A DNA stretch of 64,000 bases, from assembly GCA_001897375.1 (NCBI GenBank), contig MKSU01000020.1, positions 1 through 64,000 on the forward strand, read 5' to 3'. The notes beneath the pieces are model-generated. The model did not search any database and was not told the DNA's origin. It worked only from the letters and a program-made list of their open reading frames with translations. Both the position numbers and the translations under genes were made by a program. This DNA is from Sphingomonas sp. 67-36. GTDB taxonomy: Bacteria > Pseudomonadota > Alphaproteobacteria > Sphingomonadales > Sphingomonadaceae. Numbering within the stretch: the first letter of the stretch is position 1; each line of letters begins with the position of its first letter. Below, piece after piece: positions 26,788 through 35,903 of this stretch.

Positions 26788-27585
26788 TCATCCCAACAAA
26801 AACGTCCCCTCGATCACCGTCACGCAATCGCCGCCCAGCACCACGCGATCGCCATCGAGCCGGCAGGACAGCCGCCCGCCGCGCGCGCTCGCCTGGAAGG
26901 CGCTGAACCGGTCGCGCCCCAGCCGCTTCGCCCAATAAGGCGTCAACACCGCATGGGCGGAGCCGGTCACCGGGTCTTCGTCGATCCCGTGCGCGGGCGC
27001 GAAGCAGCGGCTGATGATGTCGCTGTCGTCACCCGGCGCGGAGACGATCGTCAGCCAGTCCCCCAGCTTCGCCAGCGCGCGGAAATCGGGATCGAGCGCG
27101 CGGACGATATCGGCGTTCTCCACCACGATCACGCTGTAGCGGCTGGAGTGCCACAGCGTCTCCACCGCCTCCGCCAGCCCGAGCGCGGCGACGGCATCCG
27201 GCAGCGGCTTCGGCGCGGGCGCCCATGCCGGCAGCTCCATCGCATAGCCCGCGCCGTCACGCGCCACCTCCAGCACGCCGGCCATGCGCGTGCGGAAGCG
27301 CACCCGCTGGCGCGCGTCGTCGCTCGACAGCACGAAATGCCCGCTCGCCAGCGTGGCATGGCCGCACATCTCCACCTCCGCCGCCGGAGTGAACCAGCGC
27401 AGCTCGAAATCCGCCGCGCCGCTCGTATCGGGGATGAAGAAGGCGGTTTCGGAAAGGTTGTTCTCCGCCGCGATCTTCTGGAGCAATGCGTCGTCCAGCC
27501 ATGCGGAGAGCGGCATCACCGCCGCCGGGTTGCCGGTGAACGGCGCGCTCGCGAAGGCGTCGATCTGCGCGAAACCCAGTCTCAT
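26788..27585 (-). CDS. PhzF family epimerase/isomerase
   Basis: The 265-aa protein has the duplicated PhzF fold. FAQIDAFASAPFTGNPAAV, the catalytic Glu in ENNLSETAFF (about residue 46), the EVEMCGHATLASGHFVL segment and the second-half GIDEDPVTGSAHAVLTPYW motif are all present. No phenazine genes lie nearby, so a general isomerase role is more likely. AGGAG precedes ATG 27585. The CDF gene lies 16 bases upstream on the same strand. Confidence 0.92.
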   Translation of the reverse strand: MRLGFAQIDAFASAPFTGNPAAVMPLSAWLDDALLQKIAAENNLSETAFFIPDTSGAADFELRWFTPAAEVEMCGHATLASGHFVLSSDDARQRVRFRTRMAGVLEVARDGAGYAMELPAWAPAPKPLPDAVAALGLAEAVETLWHSSRYSVIVVENADIVRALDPDFRALAKLGDWLTIVSAPGDDSDIISRCFAPAHGIDEDPVTGSAHAVLTPYWAKRLGRDRFSAFQASARGGRLSCRLDGDRVVLGGDCVTVIEGTFLLG

Positions 27586-27601
27586 CGGCGCTGCTCCTGC
27601 A

Positions 27602-28549
27602 TCATATCCGCTTGCCGAACCAATGCGGCGTCACGTCCGCCTCGATCAGCGGATTGTCGGTATCCTCATAGCCTTCGGGATCGAGGTGGATCAGCACCTC
27701 CACCTTGGGGAAGGCGTCGCGCAGGCGATGCTCGACGTTGACGACGATGTCGTGCGCCTCGGTGACGCTGAGGTGGCCGTCCACCTCCATGTGGAATTGC
27801 GCGAAATCGTGGCTGCCGGAGCGGCGCGTGCGGAAATCGTGGATGCCCCTGATCCCCGGCTGGCGCGCGGCGACCTCGATATAGGCGGCGCGCTGGTCCT
27901 CCGACCATTCCTTGTCCATGAGCTGATCGATCGCCTGGCTCGACGCCTGAAACGCGCCCCACGCCAGCCACAGCGCGATGGCGATGCCGAACACCGGGTC
28001 CGCCCAGCGCCAGCCGACGAACTGGTCGAGCACCAGCGCGACGATCACCGATCCGTTGAGCAGGGCGTCGGACTGGTAATGGAGGTTGTCGGCAAGGATC
28101 GCCACCGATCCGGTGCGGCGGATGATCTGCCGCTGATACCAGAGCAGCACCAGCGTCGCGCCGATCGCGACCGCCGAGACGACGATGCCCAGCCCCGCGT
28201 CATGCGTCGGCTCCGGGCTGCCGAGCGCGACCACCGCGCGCCATGCGATGCCGACCGCCGAGGCGGCGATCAGCGCGACCTGGAACAGCGCCGCCAGCGC
28301 CTCCGCCTTGCCGTGGCCGAAGCGGTGGTCGTGGTCCGCCGGCTCCGCCGCGACCTTCACCCCGTAGAGCGTGACGATGCTGGCGAGCAGATCGAGCGCG
28401 GTGTCGGCGAGCGAGCCGAGCATCGCCACCGATCCGGTATGCCACGCGCCGAACCCCTTGAGCACGAGCAACGACGTCGCCATCGCCACGCTGGCCAGCG
28501 CGGCGCGCATCGCGAGCGGAATGATGCGGCGGCGTTCCTCGCCCGTCAT
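27602..28549 (-). CDS. Cation diffusion facilitator (FieF-like)
   Basis: The 315-aa inner-membrane protein should export divalent metal ions in exchange for protons. Six membrane helices are expected. Metal-site motifs are visible: SVAMLGSLADTALDLLAS (helix 2), HDHRFGHGKAEALAALFQ (loop), and NLHYQSDALLNGSVIVALV (helix 5, HxxxD). A cytoplasmic C-terminal domain ends with HLDPEGYED. The ATG overlaps the stop of pdxH (ATGA), so the two are coupled. Confidence 0.92.
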   Translation of the reverse strand: MTGEERRRIIPLAMRAALASVAMATSLLVLKGFGAWHTGSVAMLGSLADTALDLLASIVTLYGVKVAAEPADHDHRFGHGKAEALAALFQVALIAASAVGIAWRAVVALGSPEPTHDAGLGIVVSAVAIGATLVLLWYQRQIIRRTGSVAILADNLHYQSDALLNGSVIVALVLDQFVGWRWADPVFGIAIALWLAWGAFQASSQAIDQLMDKEWSEDQRAAYIEVAARQPGIRGIHDFRTRRSGSHDFAQFHMEVDGHLSVTEAHDIVVNVEHRLRDAFPKVEVLIHLDPEGYEDTDNPLIEADVTPHWFGKRI

Positions 28550-29127
28550 GGGTAGAGCAATCCCTCGCGCCAGCCGCCGGTTCCATCGGGCAGGAACAGG
28601 CGGCGTTCATGCAGGCGGTGGGCGCGATCCTGCCAGAATTCGATCCGCTCGGGCGTGACGCGATAGCCGCCCCAATGCGGCGGGCGCGGCACCTCGCGAC
28701 CTTCGAAGCGCGCCTTCACCTCCTCGAAGCGCGCCTCGAACGTCTCGCGCCGGTCGAGCGGGCGCGACTGGTCCGACGCCCAGGCGCCGAGCTGCGAATC
28801 GCGGCTGCGCGTCGCGAAATAGGCGTCGCTCTCCGCATCGCCCGCCAGTGTCACCGGCCCTTCGATGCGGATCTGGCGACGCAGCGATTTCCAGTGGAAC
28901 AGCAGCGCCGCATGCGGGTTCGCCGCGAGATCGGCCGCCTTGCGTCCCTCGCGGTTGGTGTAGAAGACGAAGCCGTCGCGCCCGTGCCCCTTCAGCAGCA
29001 CCATGCGCACCGACGGGCGCCCCCGCGCATCCGCCGTCGCCAGCGCCATCGCATTGGAATCGTTCGGCTCGCTGGCGCGCGCCTCGGCATACCAGGTGTC
29101 GAACAGGGCGAAGGGATCGGTGCTCAT
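28546..29127 (-). CDS. pdxH: Pyridoxamine 5'-phosphate oxidase
   Basis: The 193-aa FMN enzyme makes pyridoxal 5'-phosphate. Family motifs are [20 protein letters not shown] (about 22-41), [20 protein letters not shown] and [14 protein letters not shown]. The C-terminal signature [15 protein letters not shown] is followed by RLHERRLF. The start ATG 29127 ([12 protein letters not shown]) fits the family; an upstream ATG in frame adds four residues. Confidence 0.95.
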   Translation of the reverse strand: MSTDPFALFDTWYAEARASEPNDSNAMALATADARGRPSVRMVLLKGHGRDGFVFYTNREGRKAADLAANPHAALLFHWKSLRRQIRIEGPVTLAGDAESDAYFATRSRDSQLGAWASDQSRPLDRRETFEARFEEVKARFEGREVPRPPHWGGYRVTPERIEFWQDRAHRLHERRLFLPDGTGGWREGLLYP

Positions 29128-29230
29128 GCGCCCGTCCATAGCGGCCCCGCGCGCGCGACGCCATCGCGCGTCTCTTGAGCAGGCCCGCCCACGCGCCTAC
29201 AGGACGCGCCACAGATTTCCCGGAGTCCCC

Positions 29231-29974
29231 ATGGCAGGCCATTCCAAGTTCAAGAACATCATGCACCGCAAGGGCGCGCAGGATAAGAAGCGCTCGGCGG
29301 CCTTCTCCAAGCTCAGCCGCGAGATCACCGTCGCGGCGAAGATGGGCACGCCCGACCCCGACATGAATCCGCGCCTGCGCGCCGCCGTCAACGCGGCCAA
29401 GGCGGCGTCGATGCCGAAGGACAATATCCAGCGCGCGATCGACAAGGCGAGCCGGGGCGATGCGGAGAATTACGAGGAAGTGCGCTACGAGGGCTTCGGC
29501 CCCGGCGGCGTCAGCCTCATCATCGAGGCGCTGACCGACAACCGCAACCGTACCGCCACCAACGTGCGCACCGCCGTCAGCAAGAACGGCGGCAACCTTG
29601 GCGCGTCCGGCTCGGTGAGCCACGGCTTCGACCGCATGGGCCTCATCACCTATCCGGCGGGCGCGGGCGACGCGGAGAAGGTGTTCGAGGCGGCGCTGGA
29701 AGCCGGCGCGGAGGACGTGCAGTCGAGCGAGGACGGCCACGAGATCTGGACGGCGCAGGCCGACCTCCACGAAGTCGCCCGCGCGCTGGAGCCGGTGCTC
29801 GGCGAATATGAGGGCGCGAAGCTCGCCTGGCGCCCGCAGACCATGGTGCAGGTCGACGAAGGCGACGCCGCGACGCTGTTCAAGCTGATCGACACGCTCG
29901 ACGACGACGACGACGTGCAGCAGGTCTGGGGCAATTACGAAGTGTCCGACGAAGTGATGGAAAAGCTGGGCTGA
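29231..29974 (+). CDS. YebC/PmpR family protein
   Basis: The 247-aa protein begins [20 protein letters not shown], the invariant YebC start. [20 protein letters not shown], the [20 protein letters not shown] core and a C-terminal domain with [20 protein letters not shown] follow. Members are described as transcription regulators and, more recently, as factors helping ribosomes at polyproline stretches. It precedes ruvC, as in many proteobacteria. Confidence 0.96.
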   Translation: MAGHSKFKNIMHRKGAQDKKRSAAFSKLSREITVAAKMGTPDPDMNPRLRAAVNAAKAASMPKDNIQRAIDKASRGDAENYEEVRYEGFGPGGVSLIIEALTDNRNRTATNVRTAVSKNGGNLGASGSVSHGFDRMGLITYPAGAGDAEKVFEAALEAGAEDVQSSEDGHEIWTAQADLHEVARALEPVLGEYEGAKLAWRPQTMVQVDEGDAATLFKLIDTLDDDDDVQQVWGNYEVSDEVMEKLG

Positions 29975-29999
29975 TCGCTTTGGCCTGCGGCGCGGCGCG

Positions 30000-30494
30000 A
30001 TGATCATCCTCGGCCTCGATCCCGGCCTCGGCACGACCGGCTGGGGGGTGATCCGGGCGGAGGGGAACCGGCTGTCGCATGTCGCCAATGGCCGGTTCGT
30101 CACCGACACCGCCGAGCCGCTGGCGCGGCGGCTGGCGCATCTCGATACGATGCTGGCGGCGATCATCGCGGACTATCAGCCCGCCGCCGCCGCGGTCGAG
30201 GAGGTGTTCGTCAACGTCAATCCGCAGTCGACGCTGAAGCTCGGGCAGGCGCGCGGGGTGATCCTGCTCGGCGTCGCGCGCGCGGGGATCGAGCCGGGCG
30301 AATATGCCGCGCGGCTGGTGAAGAAGGCGGTGGTCGGCGTCGGCAATGCCGAGAAGGCGCAGGTCCACGCGATGGTCGCGCGGCTGCTGCCGGGCACGAA
30401 GATCGCCGGTCCCGACGCGGCCGACGCGCTGGCGGTGGCGATCACCCACGCGCACCATCTCGCCAGCCGGCGCGCGGGGATCATCCGCGCCTGA
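30000..30494 (+). CDS. ruvC: Holliday junction endonuclease RuvC
   Basis: The 164-aa nuclease resolves Holliday junctions with RuvAB. The first catalytic Asp is in [17 protein letters not shown] and the Glu in [20 protein letters not shown]. The C-terminal catalytic pair lies in [20 protein letters not shown] 30000 lies 25 bases after yebC. A hairpin overlaps the stop. Confidence 0.97.
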   Translation: MIILGLDPGLGTTGWGVIRAEGNRLSHVANGRFVTDTAEPLARRLAHLDTMLAAIIADYQPAAAAVEEVFVNVNPQSTLKLGQARGVILLGVARAGIEPGEYAARLVKKAVVGVGNAEKAQVHAMVARLLPGTKIAGPDAADALAVAITHAHHLASRRAGIIRA

Positions 30495-30517
30495 GGCCGT
30501 CAGGCGACCTCAGGCGC
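30487..30517. terminator. Hairpin overlapping the ruvC stop
   Basis: A perfect 10-bp stem, GCGCCTGAGG / CCTCAGGCGC, with an 11-base loop includes the ruvC stop codon. It lies between ruvC and a convergent minus-strand gene, so ruvC is probably not cotranscribed with ruvA. It lacks a T-tract. Confidence 0.6.
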
Positions 30518-30525
30518 GGCGTCGC

Positions 30526-31344
30526 TCAATAGGGGCGATGGCGGTATCCGCCGCGCCATCCGCCCGGACGGCCGTATCCCGGCCGGCCATAGCCCGGCCG
30601 GCCGTAGCCGTAATGCCGGTAATACCAGTTGCGATACGGATAGGGCCGATAGGTCCAGCGGTTGTCGATGAAAATCCACGGCCGATACCAGGTGGGCGCG
30701 GCATAATAATAAGGCTGGTCGGCATAGCCCTCGTAATAGAAGGCCGGCGCGCCGCCGCGCACGACATAGCCCGGCGGGCAGCCGGGGCTGGTCGCACCGC
30801 TGCTCGCGCTGCCCACCGCCGCGCCGCCGACCGCGCCCATCACGCCGCCGACCGCCAGGCCCGCGCCGCGATCGTGCCGCCCCGCGACGCTCGATCCGAG
30901 CAGCGCGCCGAGCAGGCCGCCGATCACCGCCCCGGTGCCGGCGTTGTTGCCGGAACGCACGCAATAACGCTGCGCCCAATCCTCGGCATAGGCCTCGTAA
31001 CGGCGATCCTGATCCTGCTGCTGCGCATAGGCCGGATCGGCCTGATAGCCCGGCGGCGGGGGCGGCGGCTGCGTGCCGTCATAGCCCGGTGGGGGCGTGT
31101 TGGCATAAGCGTCCGACGGCGGCGGCGCATCGGGATATGCCGGCGCGGACTGGTTATATTGGTCGTACTGGCCGCCGTAGCGCTGCGCCGGATAGCCCGG
31201 TGCGGGTGGTGGGGGCGGATAATTCCCCGGCGGCGGCGGTGGCGGCGGATAGTCCTGGGCGGACACGGCGACAAGGGGAACCGCCACGGCGACGGCACCC
31301 GCCGTCACCCGCAACGTCAACGCACGCCAGTTCACGGTCATCAT
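30526..31344 (-). CDS. Secreted Pro/Tyr-rich glycine-zipper protein
   Basis: The product is 272 aa. A signal peptide ending near AVSAQ is followed by a very proline-rich, Tyr-containing region (about residues 30-100). A short Cys-containing motif (WAQRYCVRSGNN) comes next, then a glycine zipper (GAVIGGLLGALLGSSVAG and AVGGVMGAVGGAAVGS). A Tyr/Arg/Gly-rich tail has WYRPWIFIDNRWTYRPYPY and three GYGRP repeats. This layout suggests a cell-envelope protein; the function is unknown. ATG 31344 is chosen because AAGG lies nine bases upstream. Its insertion between ruvC and ruvA on the opposite strand is unusual. Confidence 0.7.
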   Translation of the reverse strand: MMTVNWRALTLRVTAGAVAVAVPLVAVSAQDYPPPPPPPGNYPPPPPAPGYPAQRYGGQYDQYNQSAPAYPDAPPPSDAYANTPPPGYDGTQPPPPPPGYQADPAYAQQQDQDRRYEAYAEDWAQRYCVRSGNNAGTGAVIGGLLGALLGSSVAGRHDRGAGLAVGGVMGAVGGAAVGSASSGATSPGCPPGYVVRGGAPAFYYEGYADQPYYYAAPTWYRPWIFIDNRWTYRPYPYRNWYYRHYGYGRPGYGRPGYGRPGGWRGGYRHRPY

Positions 31345-31515
31345 AGGGTGGACCTTCATCGATGCTTGCGGGAAGCCTTTTATGGATATCAGTGTTAACC
31401 GGCGCTGACGAACGCGTTTGCCGCGCTTCACCTGGCCGTGCGCAAAGCCGCTTCCGCCGCTCCGCCGTTCCGGTTACGTACCGTCCATGCGATATCTTCC
31501 GTTCCGCGTCGCCCG

Positions 31516-32118
31516 ATGATCGCGCACCTCAAGGGCCGGCTGGAATCGACCGGCGTGGATCATGCCGTGATCGACGTTGGCGGCGTCGGCTATCTCGTCG
31601 GCGCCTCCTCGCGCACGCTCGCCGCGATCGGGCCGGTGGGCGAGGCATGCGTCTTGTTCACCGAGATGCTGGTGGGGGAGGAGTTCATCCGCCTCGTCGG
31701 CTTCGCTCGGGCCGACGAGCGCGACTGGTTCCGCCTGCTGACCGGCGTGCAGGGCGTCGGCGCGCGCGTGGCGCTGGCGATCCTCTCCGCGCTGGAGCCG
31801 GCCGACCTGTCGCGCGCCATCGCCGCGCAGGACAAGGCGATGGTCGCGCGCGCCAACGGCGTCGGTCCGAAGCTCGCCGAACGCATCGTGCGCGAGTTGA
31901 AGGACAAGGCGGGCGGCATCGCGCTCGGCCCCGGCGGGTCGGGCGCGTCCGCGCCGGCGGCGGGCGGCGCGGGTGCGGATGCGGTGTCGGCGCTGCTCAA
32001 CCTCGGCTTCCGCCCGGCGGAGGCGAGCGCGGCGGTGGCGGCGGCCGAGGAGGAACTGGGCGGCGGCGCGACGCTCGACGCGCTCGTGCGGCTCGCGCTG
32101 CGCAAGGCGGCGCGGTGA
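31516..32118 (+). CDS. ruvA: Holliday junction branch migration protein RuvA
   Basis: The 200-aa tetramer binds the junction and loads RuvB. Domain I starts [20 protein letters not shown]. Domain II carries the helix-hairpin-helix motifs [19 protein letters not shown] and [20 protein letters not shown] flexible Gly/Ala linker leads to the C-terminal domain III ([20 protein letters not shown]). Confidence 0.97.
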   Translation: MIAHLKGRLESTGVDHAVIDVGGVGYLVGASSRTLAAIGPVGEACVLFTEMLVGEEFIRLVGFARADERDWFRLLTGVQGVGARVALAILSALEPADLSRAIAAQDKAMVARANGVGPKLAERIVRELKDKAGGIALGPGGSGASAPAAGGAGADAVSALLNLGFRPAEASAAVAAAEEELGGGATLDALVRLALRKAAR

Positions 32119-32128
32119 GGGGCGCACG

Positions 32129-32551
32129 GTGACTGGCGCCGCGATATTCTGGCCGATGGGCGCGCTGGCGCTTCTCACCTTCATCGTGCTGGGCCAGATA
32201 CCGCTACGGCGCTTCGCGGCGGTGCGGAAGAAGGAAGTCACCCCGGACGATTTCCGGTTCGGCGAATCCGATCGGGTCGGCAGCCGGGTTGCCATCCCCA
32301 ACAGGGCGATGATGAACCTGCTGGAACTGCCGACGCTCTTCTATGTCCTGTGCCTGATGGCGTTCGTTTCGGCCGGCGTGACGCCGCTGTTGCTATGGCT
32401 TGCGTGGACCTATGTCGGCCTGCGTTATGTCCACACGCTGATCCACATGACGTGGAACAAGGTGGCCCATCGCCTTGTCCCCTTCGCGTTCAGCAATGTC
32501 GTGCTGATCGCGATGTGGGCGGTGTTCTTTGCGAACCTCGCGATCGGGTGA
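32129..32551 (+). CDS. MAPEG family membrane protein
   Basis: The product is 140 aa with four hydrophobic helices. The segment VGSRVAIPNRAMMNLLELPT, with the N...E/NLLELP motif, and TYVGLRYVHTLIHMTWNKV near the C-terminus are typical of MAPEG proteins (membrane glutathione/eicosanoid enzymes). A catalytic role in bacteria is uncertain. Start is GTG 32129, with GAGG seven bases upstream, ten bases after ruvA. Confidence 0.85.
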   Translation: MTGAAIFWPMGALALLTFIVLGQIPLRRFAAVRKKEVTPDDFRFGESDRVGSRVAIPNRAMMNLLELPTLFYVLCLMAFVSAGVTPLLLWLAWTYVGLRYVHTLIHMTWNKVAHRLVPFAFSNVVLIAMWAVFFANLAIG

Positions 32552-32653
32552 CGCTCGGCCCGCCGCTGGCGGTCATCCGTTTTGAGGCGTTGCGGCAACC
32601 GGCGCGCCTCGATAGCATCCGCGCGCCTGACAAGGCCCAACAGGAGAGCGCCG

Positions 32654-33226
32654 ATGAAGTGGCTTCCCCTCGTATCCGCCAGCTTGCTGCTGGTTCCCGA
32701 AATCGCCGTCGCCCAACAAGCCGCGCCGCAGCAGCGTCCCGGCGCGGGGCAGCCCGGCCGCCCCGGCCCCGGCACGCGCCCGACGCACCCCGGACAGGGG
32801 CAGCGCCCACCCGGCGTTCGCCCGCCGAACCCCGGCGTCAGACCTCCCAACCCCGGCGTGCGTCCGCCCAGGCCCGGTCCCGGCGGCCAGCGCCCGCCCA
32901 CGACGCGCCCGGTGCCGCTGCCCGGTCCCGGCAATGGCCACCGTCCGCCGCAGCGTCCGCCTTCGTGGCATCGTCCGCCGAACTTCCGGCCGATCCCCGC
33001 GCCGGTCTATCGCTATCCGCGCGGGCATCATTATCGCCGCTGGTCGATCGGGCTGATCCTGCCCTCGCTATTCCTTTCGACCGCCTATTACTTCGATAAT
33101 TACAACAATTACGGCATCTATCCGCCGCCGCCGGGGCATCGCTGGGTGCGCTACGGGCCGGACCTGCTGCTGGTGAACACGCGCAACGGCCGCATCGACG
33201 ACGTGCTCTACGGCGTGTTCCGCTGA
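32654..33226 (+). CDS. RcnB-like secreted proline-rich protein
   Basis: The product is 190 aa. A signal peptide ([20 protein letters not shown]) is followed by a Pro/Gly/Arg-rich region with near repeats [16 protein letters not shown]. The C-terminal domain [20 protein letters not shown], then [11 protein letters not shown], matches the RcnB-type domain of periplasmic metal-homeostasis proteins. Whether it handles Ni or Co here is unknown. AGGAGAG precedes ATG 32654. It lies between ruvA and ruvB. Confidence 0.8.
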   Translation: MKWLPLVSASLLLVPEIAVAQQAAPQQRPGAGQPGRPGPGTRPTHPGQGQRPPGVRPPNPGVRPPNPGVRPPRPGPGGQRPPTTRPVPLPGPGNGHRPPQRPPSWHRPPNFRPIPAPVYRYPRGHHYRRWSIGLILPSLFLSTAYYFDNYNNYGIYPPPPGHRWVRYGPDLLLVNTRNGRIDDVLYGVFR

Positions 33227-33309
33227 CGATGCCGGGCGGAGCGGCCCCCGACCGGCCGCTCCGCCCGATTTCGCTTCCCCCGCCCGCGCGTTCTGCTTAT
33301 GTCCCGGCG

Positions 33310-34332
33310 ATGACCGATGCCGATCGCCTGTTGACCCCCGCCCGCCGGCCGGAGGATGTCGATGCGGCGCTGCGTCCCCGGACGCTCGACGATTTCGTCG
33401 GGCAGAAGGCGGCGCGGGAGAATCTGCGCGTGTTCATCCAGGCGGCGCGGGCGCGGGGCGACGCGCTCGATCACGTCCTGCTGTTCGGCCCGCCCGGCCT
33501 CGGCAAGACGACGCTGGCGCAGATCGTCGCGCGGGAGATGGGCGTGGGCTTCCGCGCCACGTCCGGCCCGGTGATTGCCAAGTCGGGCGATCTCGCCGCG
33601 CTGCTCACCAATCTCGAGGACGGCGACGTGCTGTTCATCGACGAGATCCATCGCCTTCAGCCGGCGGTGGAGGAGGTGCTCTATCCGGCGATGGAGGATC
33701 GCGCGCTCGATCTGATGATCGGCGAGGGGCCGTCGGCGCGATCGGTGCGCATCGACCTGCCGCGCTTCACGCTCGTCGGCGCGACGACGCGGCAGGGGCT
33801 GCTGACCACGCCGCTGCGCGATCGCTTCGGCATCCCGGTGCGGCTGCAATTCTATACGGTGGACGAGTTGGAGCACGTCGTGTCGCGCGCCGCGCGGCTG
33901 CTCGACCTGCATATCGCGCGCGACGGCGCGGCGGAGATCGCGCGGCGCGCGCGGGGGACGCCGCGCATTGCCGGCCGGCTGCTGCGCCGCGTGCGCGACT
34001 TCGCCAATGTCGCCGGGGTCGCGGAGGTGGATGCGCTGGCCGCCGACCGCGCGCTCAACCGGCTGGAGGTCGACAAGCTCGGCCTCGACGCGATGGACCG
34101 GCGCTATCTCATGATGATCGCGGATATCTATCGCGGCGGGCCGGTGGGGGTGGAGACGCTCGCCGCCGGCCTCTCCGAGCCGCGCGACACGATCGAGGAA
34201 GTGATCGAGCCGTATCTGATCCAGCTAGGCCTTGTCGCGCGCACCGCGCGGGGGCGCATCCTCAACCCCGGCGGCTGGAAGCACCTTGGCCTCAACCCGC
34301 CCGCCGGAAGCCAGGACGGGCTGTTCGACTAG
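33310..34332 (+). CDS. ruvB: Holliday junction branch migration ATPase RuvB
   Basis: The 340-aa AAA+ motor drives branch migration. The N-terminal [20 protein letters not shown], Walker [14 protein letters not shown], Walker [11 protein letters not shown], sensor [11 protein letters not shown] and the arginine finger region [16 protein letters not shown] are all present. The winged-helix C-terminus ends [16 protein letters not shown]. The start ATG 33310 ([16 protein letters not shown]) is the family start. Confidence 0.97.
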   Translation: MTDADRLLTPARRPEDVDAALRPRTLDDFVGQKAARENLRVFIQAARARGDALDHVLLFGPPGLGKTTLAQIVAREMGVGFRATSGPVIAKSGDLAALLTNLEDGDVLFIDEIHRLQPAVEEVLYPAMEDRALDLMIGEGPSARSVRIDLPRFTLVGATTRQGLLTTPLRDRFGIPVRLQFYTVDELEHVVSRAARLLDLHIARDGAAEIARRARGTPRIAGRLLRRVRDFANVAGVAEVDALAADRALNRLEVDKLGLDAMDRRYLMMIADIYRGGPVGVETLAAGLSEPRDTIEEVIEPYLIQLGLVARTARGRILNPGGWKHLGLNPPAGSQDGLFD

Positions 34333-34346
34333 GCTCCCGCCCTCAA

Positions 34347-34376
34347 ACCAAAACGCCACCCCGAAGCGGGATGGCG
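34347..34376 (-). terminator. Intrinsic terminator after the DUF3597 gene
   Basis: On the minus strand CGCCATCCCG CTT CGGGGTGGCG forms a 10-bp stem with one G-U pair and is followed by TTTTGGTTTG. It lies about 30 bases downstream of the DUF3597 stop. On the plus strand it may also help end ruvB. Confidence 0.7.
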
Positions 34377-34404
34377 CTGGTGGTTTCCGATCCCAGCGGG
34401 CCGC

Positions 34405-34800
34405 TCAATGATGCAGCAGGCTGTCCGGCACCTTGCCGCCGTTTTCGGCGAGCTTCTGCATCACCGCTTTGTGAAGCGCGATATTCTCCTCCGCGGTGCC
34501 GTCCGCGCCGGCATGTATGTCCAGTTCGTTCGCCAGTTCCTTGCGGGCATCGAGGCTCGAATCCATGTCGAGCAGCTTGAGCAGGTCGACGATCGACACC
34601 TGCCAGTTGCCGCCGCCGCCTTTGCCGGCGGCGAGTTGCGTGAGCACCGCCTCGACGTCGACCGGCTCGCTCGGCGGCGGGGGCGCGACCGCGACGGCCG
34701 CGTCCGCCGTCGCTCCACCGGTATCGGCCGGCGCGCTCGCTTCGGGCGCCGGCGCGTCATGGTGGAAAATCTTGTTCATGATCGTCGAAAAGATACCCAC
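34405..34800 (-). CDS. DUF3597 domain protein
   Basis: The product is 131 aa. The start is GTG 34800, decided by a GGAGG site (34810-34806) five bases upstream. The family N-terminus GIFSTIMNKIFHHD follows. An Ala/Pro-rich linker leads to the conserved C-terminal domain: VDVEAVLTQLAAGK, NWQVSIVDLLKLLDMDSSLD, ARKELANELDI and AVMQKLAENGGKVPDSLL. The C-terminal helical domain is widespread but uncharacterised. Confidence 0.88.
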   Translation of the reverse strand: MGIFSTIMNKIFHHDAPAPEASAPADTGGATADAAVAVAPPPPSEPVDVEAVLTQLAAGKGGGGNWQVSIVDLLKLLDMDSSLDARKELANELDIHAGADGTAEENIALHKAVMQKLAENGGKVPDSLLHH

Positions 34801-34934
34801 GCAATCCTCCATCACTTGAGTCGTTCAGGGGAGCCGCAGGGAATATCACGCGATCGCGCGGGCAATGTAGTTGCGCCAAGGCGAAGGCCGGGCGCGCCGC
34901 CGGTTGTTCGTTCCCATTCCGTGACAATGACGCG

Positions 34935-34960
34935 GCGGGGCGCCTTGGGTAGCGCCCCGC
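34935..34960. terminator. Hairpin after the SDR gene
   Basis: A perfect 9-bp stem, GCGGGGCGC / GCGCCCCGC, with an eight-base loop lies nine bases downstream of the minus-strand SDR stop. No T-tract follows. Confidence 0.5.
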
Positions 34961-34968
34961 GCGAACAT

Positions 34969-35757
34969 TCACGGATCGATGCTCGTGCCCAGCGCCGCGT
35001 TGACCAGCCCGCCGTCCACCACCAACGTATCGCCCACCACATAGTCCGACGCGCGGCTGGCTAGGAAGATCGCGGCGCCGGCCATGTCGTCGAAATTGCC
35101 GACGCGCCGCATCGGGATGCCCTTCGCCACCTCGTCGCCGTGGTCGCGCGCGGCGCGGTTCATCTCGCTGGCGAAGGCGCCGGGCGCGAGGCTGGTGACG
35201 ATGATCCCGTCCTTCACCAGCCGCGCCGCCATCCGCTTGGTGAGATAGATCAGCGCCGACTTGGACGCATGATAGCTGTACGTCTCCCACGGATTGAGCC
35301 TGAGGCCGTCGATCGAGGTGATGTTGATCACCTTGGACGGACGATCATGGCTCGCCTCGCGCTTCAGCATCCCGTGCAGCGCCTGCGTCAGGAAGAAGGG
35401 CGACTTGACGTTGAGGTCCATCACCTTGTCCCAGCCGCTTTCCGGGAAATCCTCGAACGGCGTGCCCCAGGCCGCGCCGGCATTGTTGACGAGGATGTCG
35501 AGCCGCTCCTCGCGCGCCGCCAGCGCCTCGGCGAGCGCCTTGCAGCCGGCGACGGTGGAAACGTCCTGCGGCAGCGGAATGCAGTTCGGGCCGAGTTCGG
35601 CGGCGGTCTCCTCGCACGCCGCCGCCTTGCGCGAGGAGATATAGACTTTCGCGCCCTGCTCGATGAACGCCTTCGCGATGATCTTGCCGATCCCGCGCGA
35701 CCCGCCGGTGACCAGCGCGATGCGCCCTTCCAGGCTGAAAAGATTGTTCAGGCTCAT
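34969..35757 (-). CDS. Short-chain dehydrogenase/reductase
   Basis: The product is 262 aa. The NAD(P)-binding motif TGGSRGIGKIIAKAF (Gly-rich) is at about residues 18-30 and NNAG at about 92-95. The catalytic Ser is in INITSIDGLRLNPWETYSYHASKSA, whose Tyr and Lys complete the triad. The C-terminus GDTLVVDGGL is typical of SDR enzymes. The R after TGGS suggests NADP preference. Substrate is unknown. GGGAGAG precedes ATG 35757. It is divergent from a second SDR gene. Confidence 0.88.
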   Translation of the reverse strand: MSLNNLFSLEGRIALVTGGSRGIGKIIAKAFIEQGAKVYISSRKAAACEETAAELGPNCIPLPQDVSTVAGCKALAEALAAREERLDILVNNAGAAWGTPFEDFPESGWDKVMDLNVKSPFFLTQALHGMLKREASHDRPSKVINITSIDGLRLNPWETYSYHASKSALIYLTKRMAARLVKDGIIVTSLAPGAFASEMNRAARDHGDEVAKGIPMRRVGNFDDMAGAAIFLASRASDYVVGDTLVVDGGLVNAALGTSIDP

Positions 35758-35903
35758 CCGACTCTCCCTCGAAATGCTTTCACCGCGCGCTAACGGACGG
35801 TCGGGCGACGGGCAAGTGCGGCAAACCGAAAATTCGAACGATGCTCGATTGACGTAGTGCAACCCCATACTATGCTGCCGAAAAACACGCACAGGAGAGA
35901 GAT

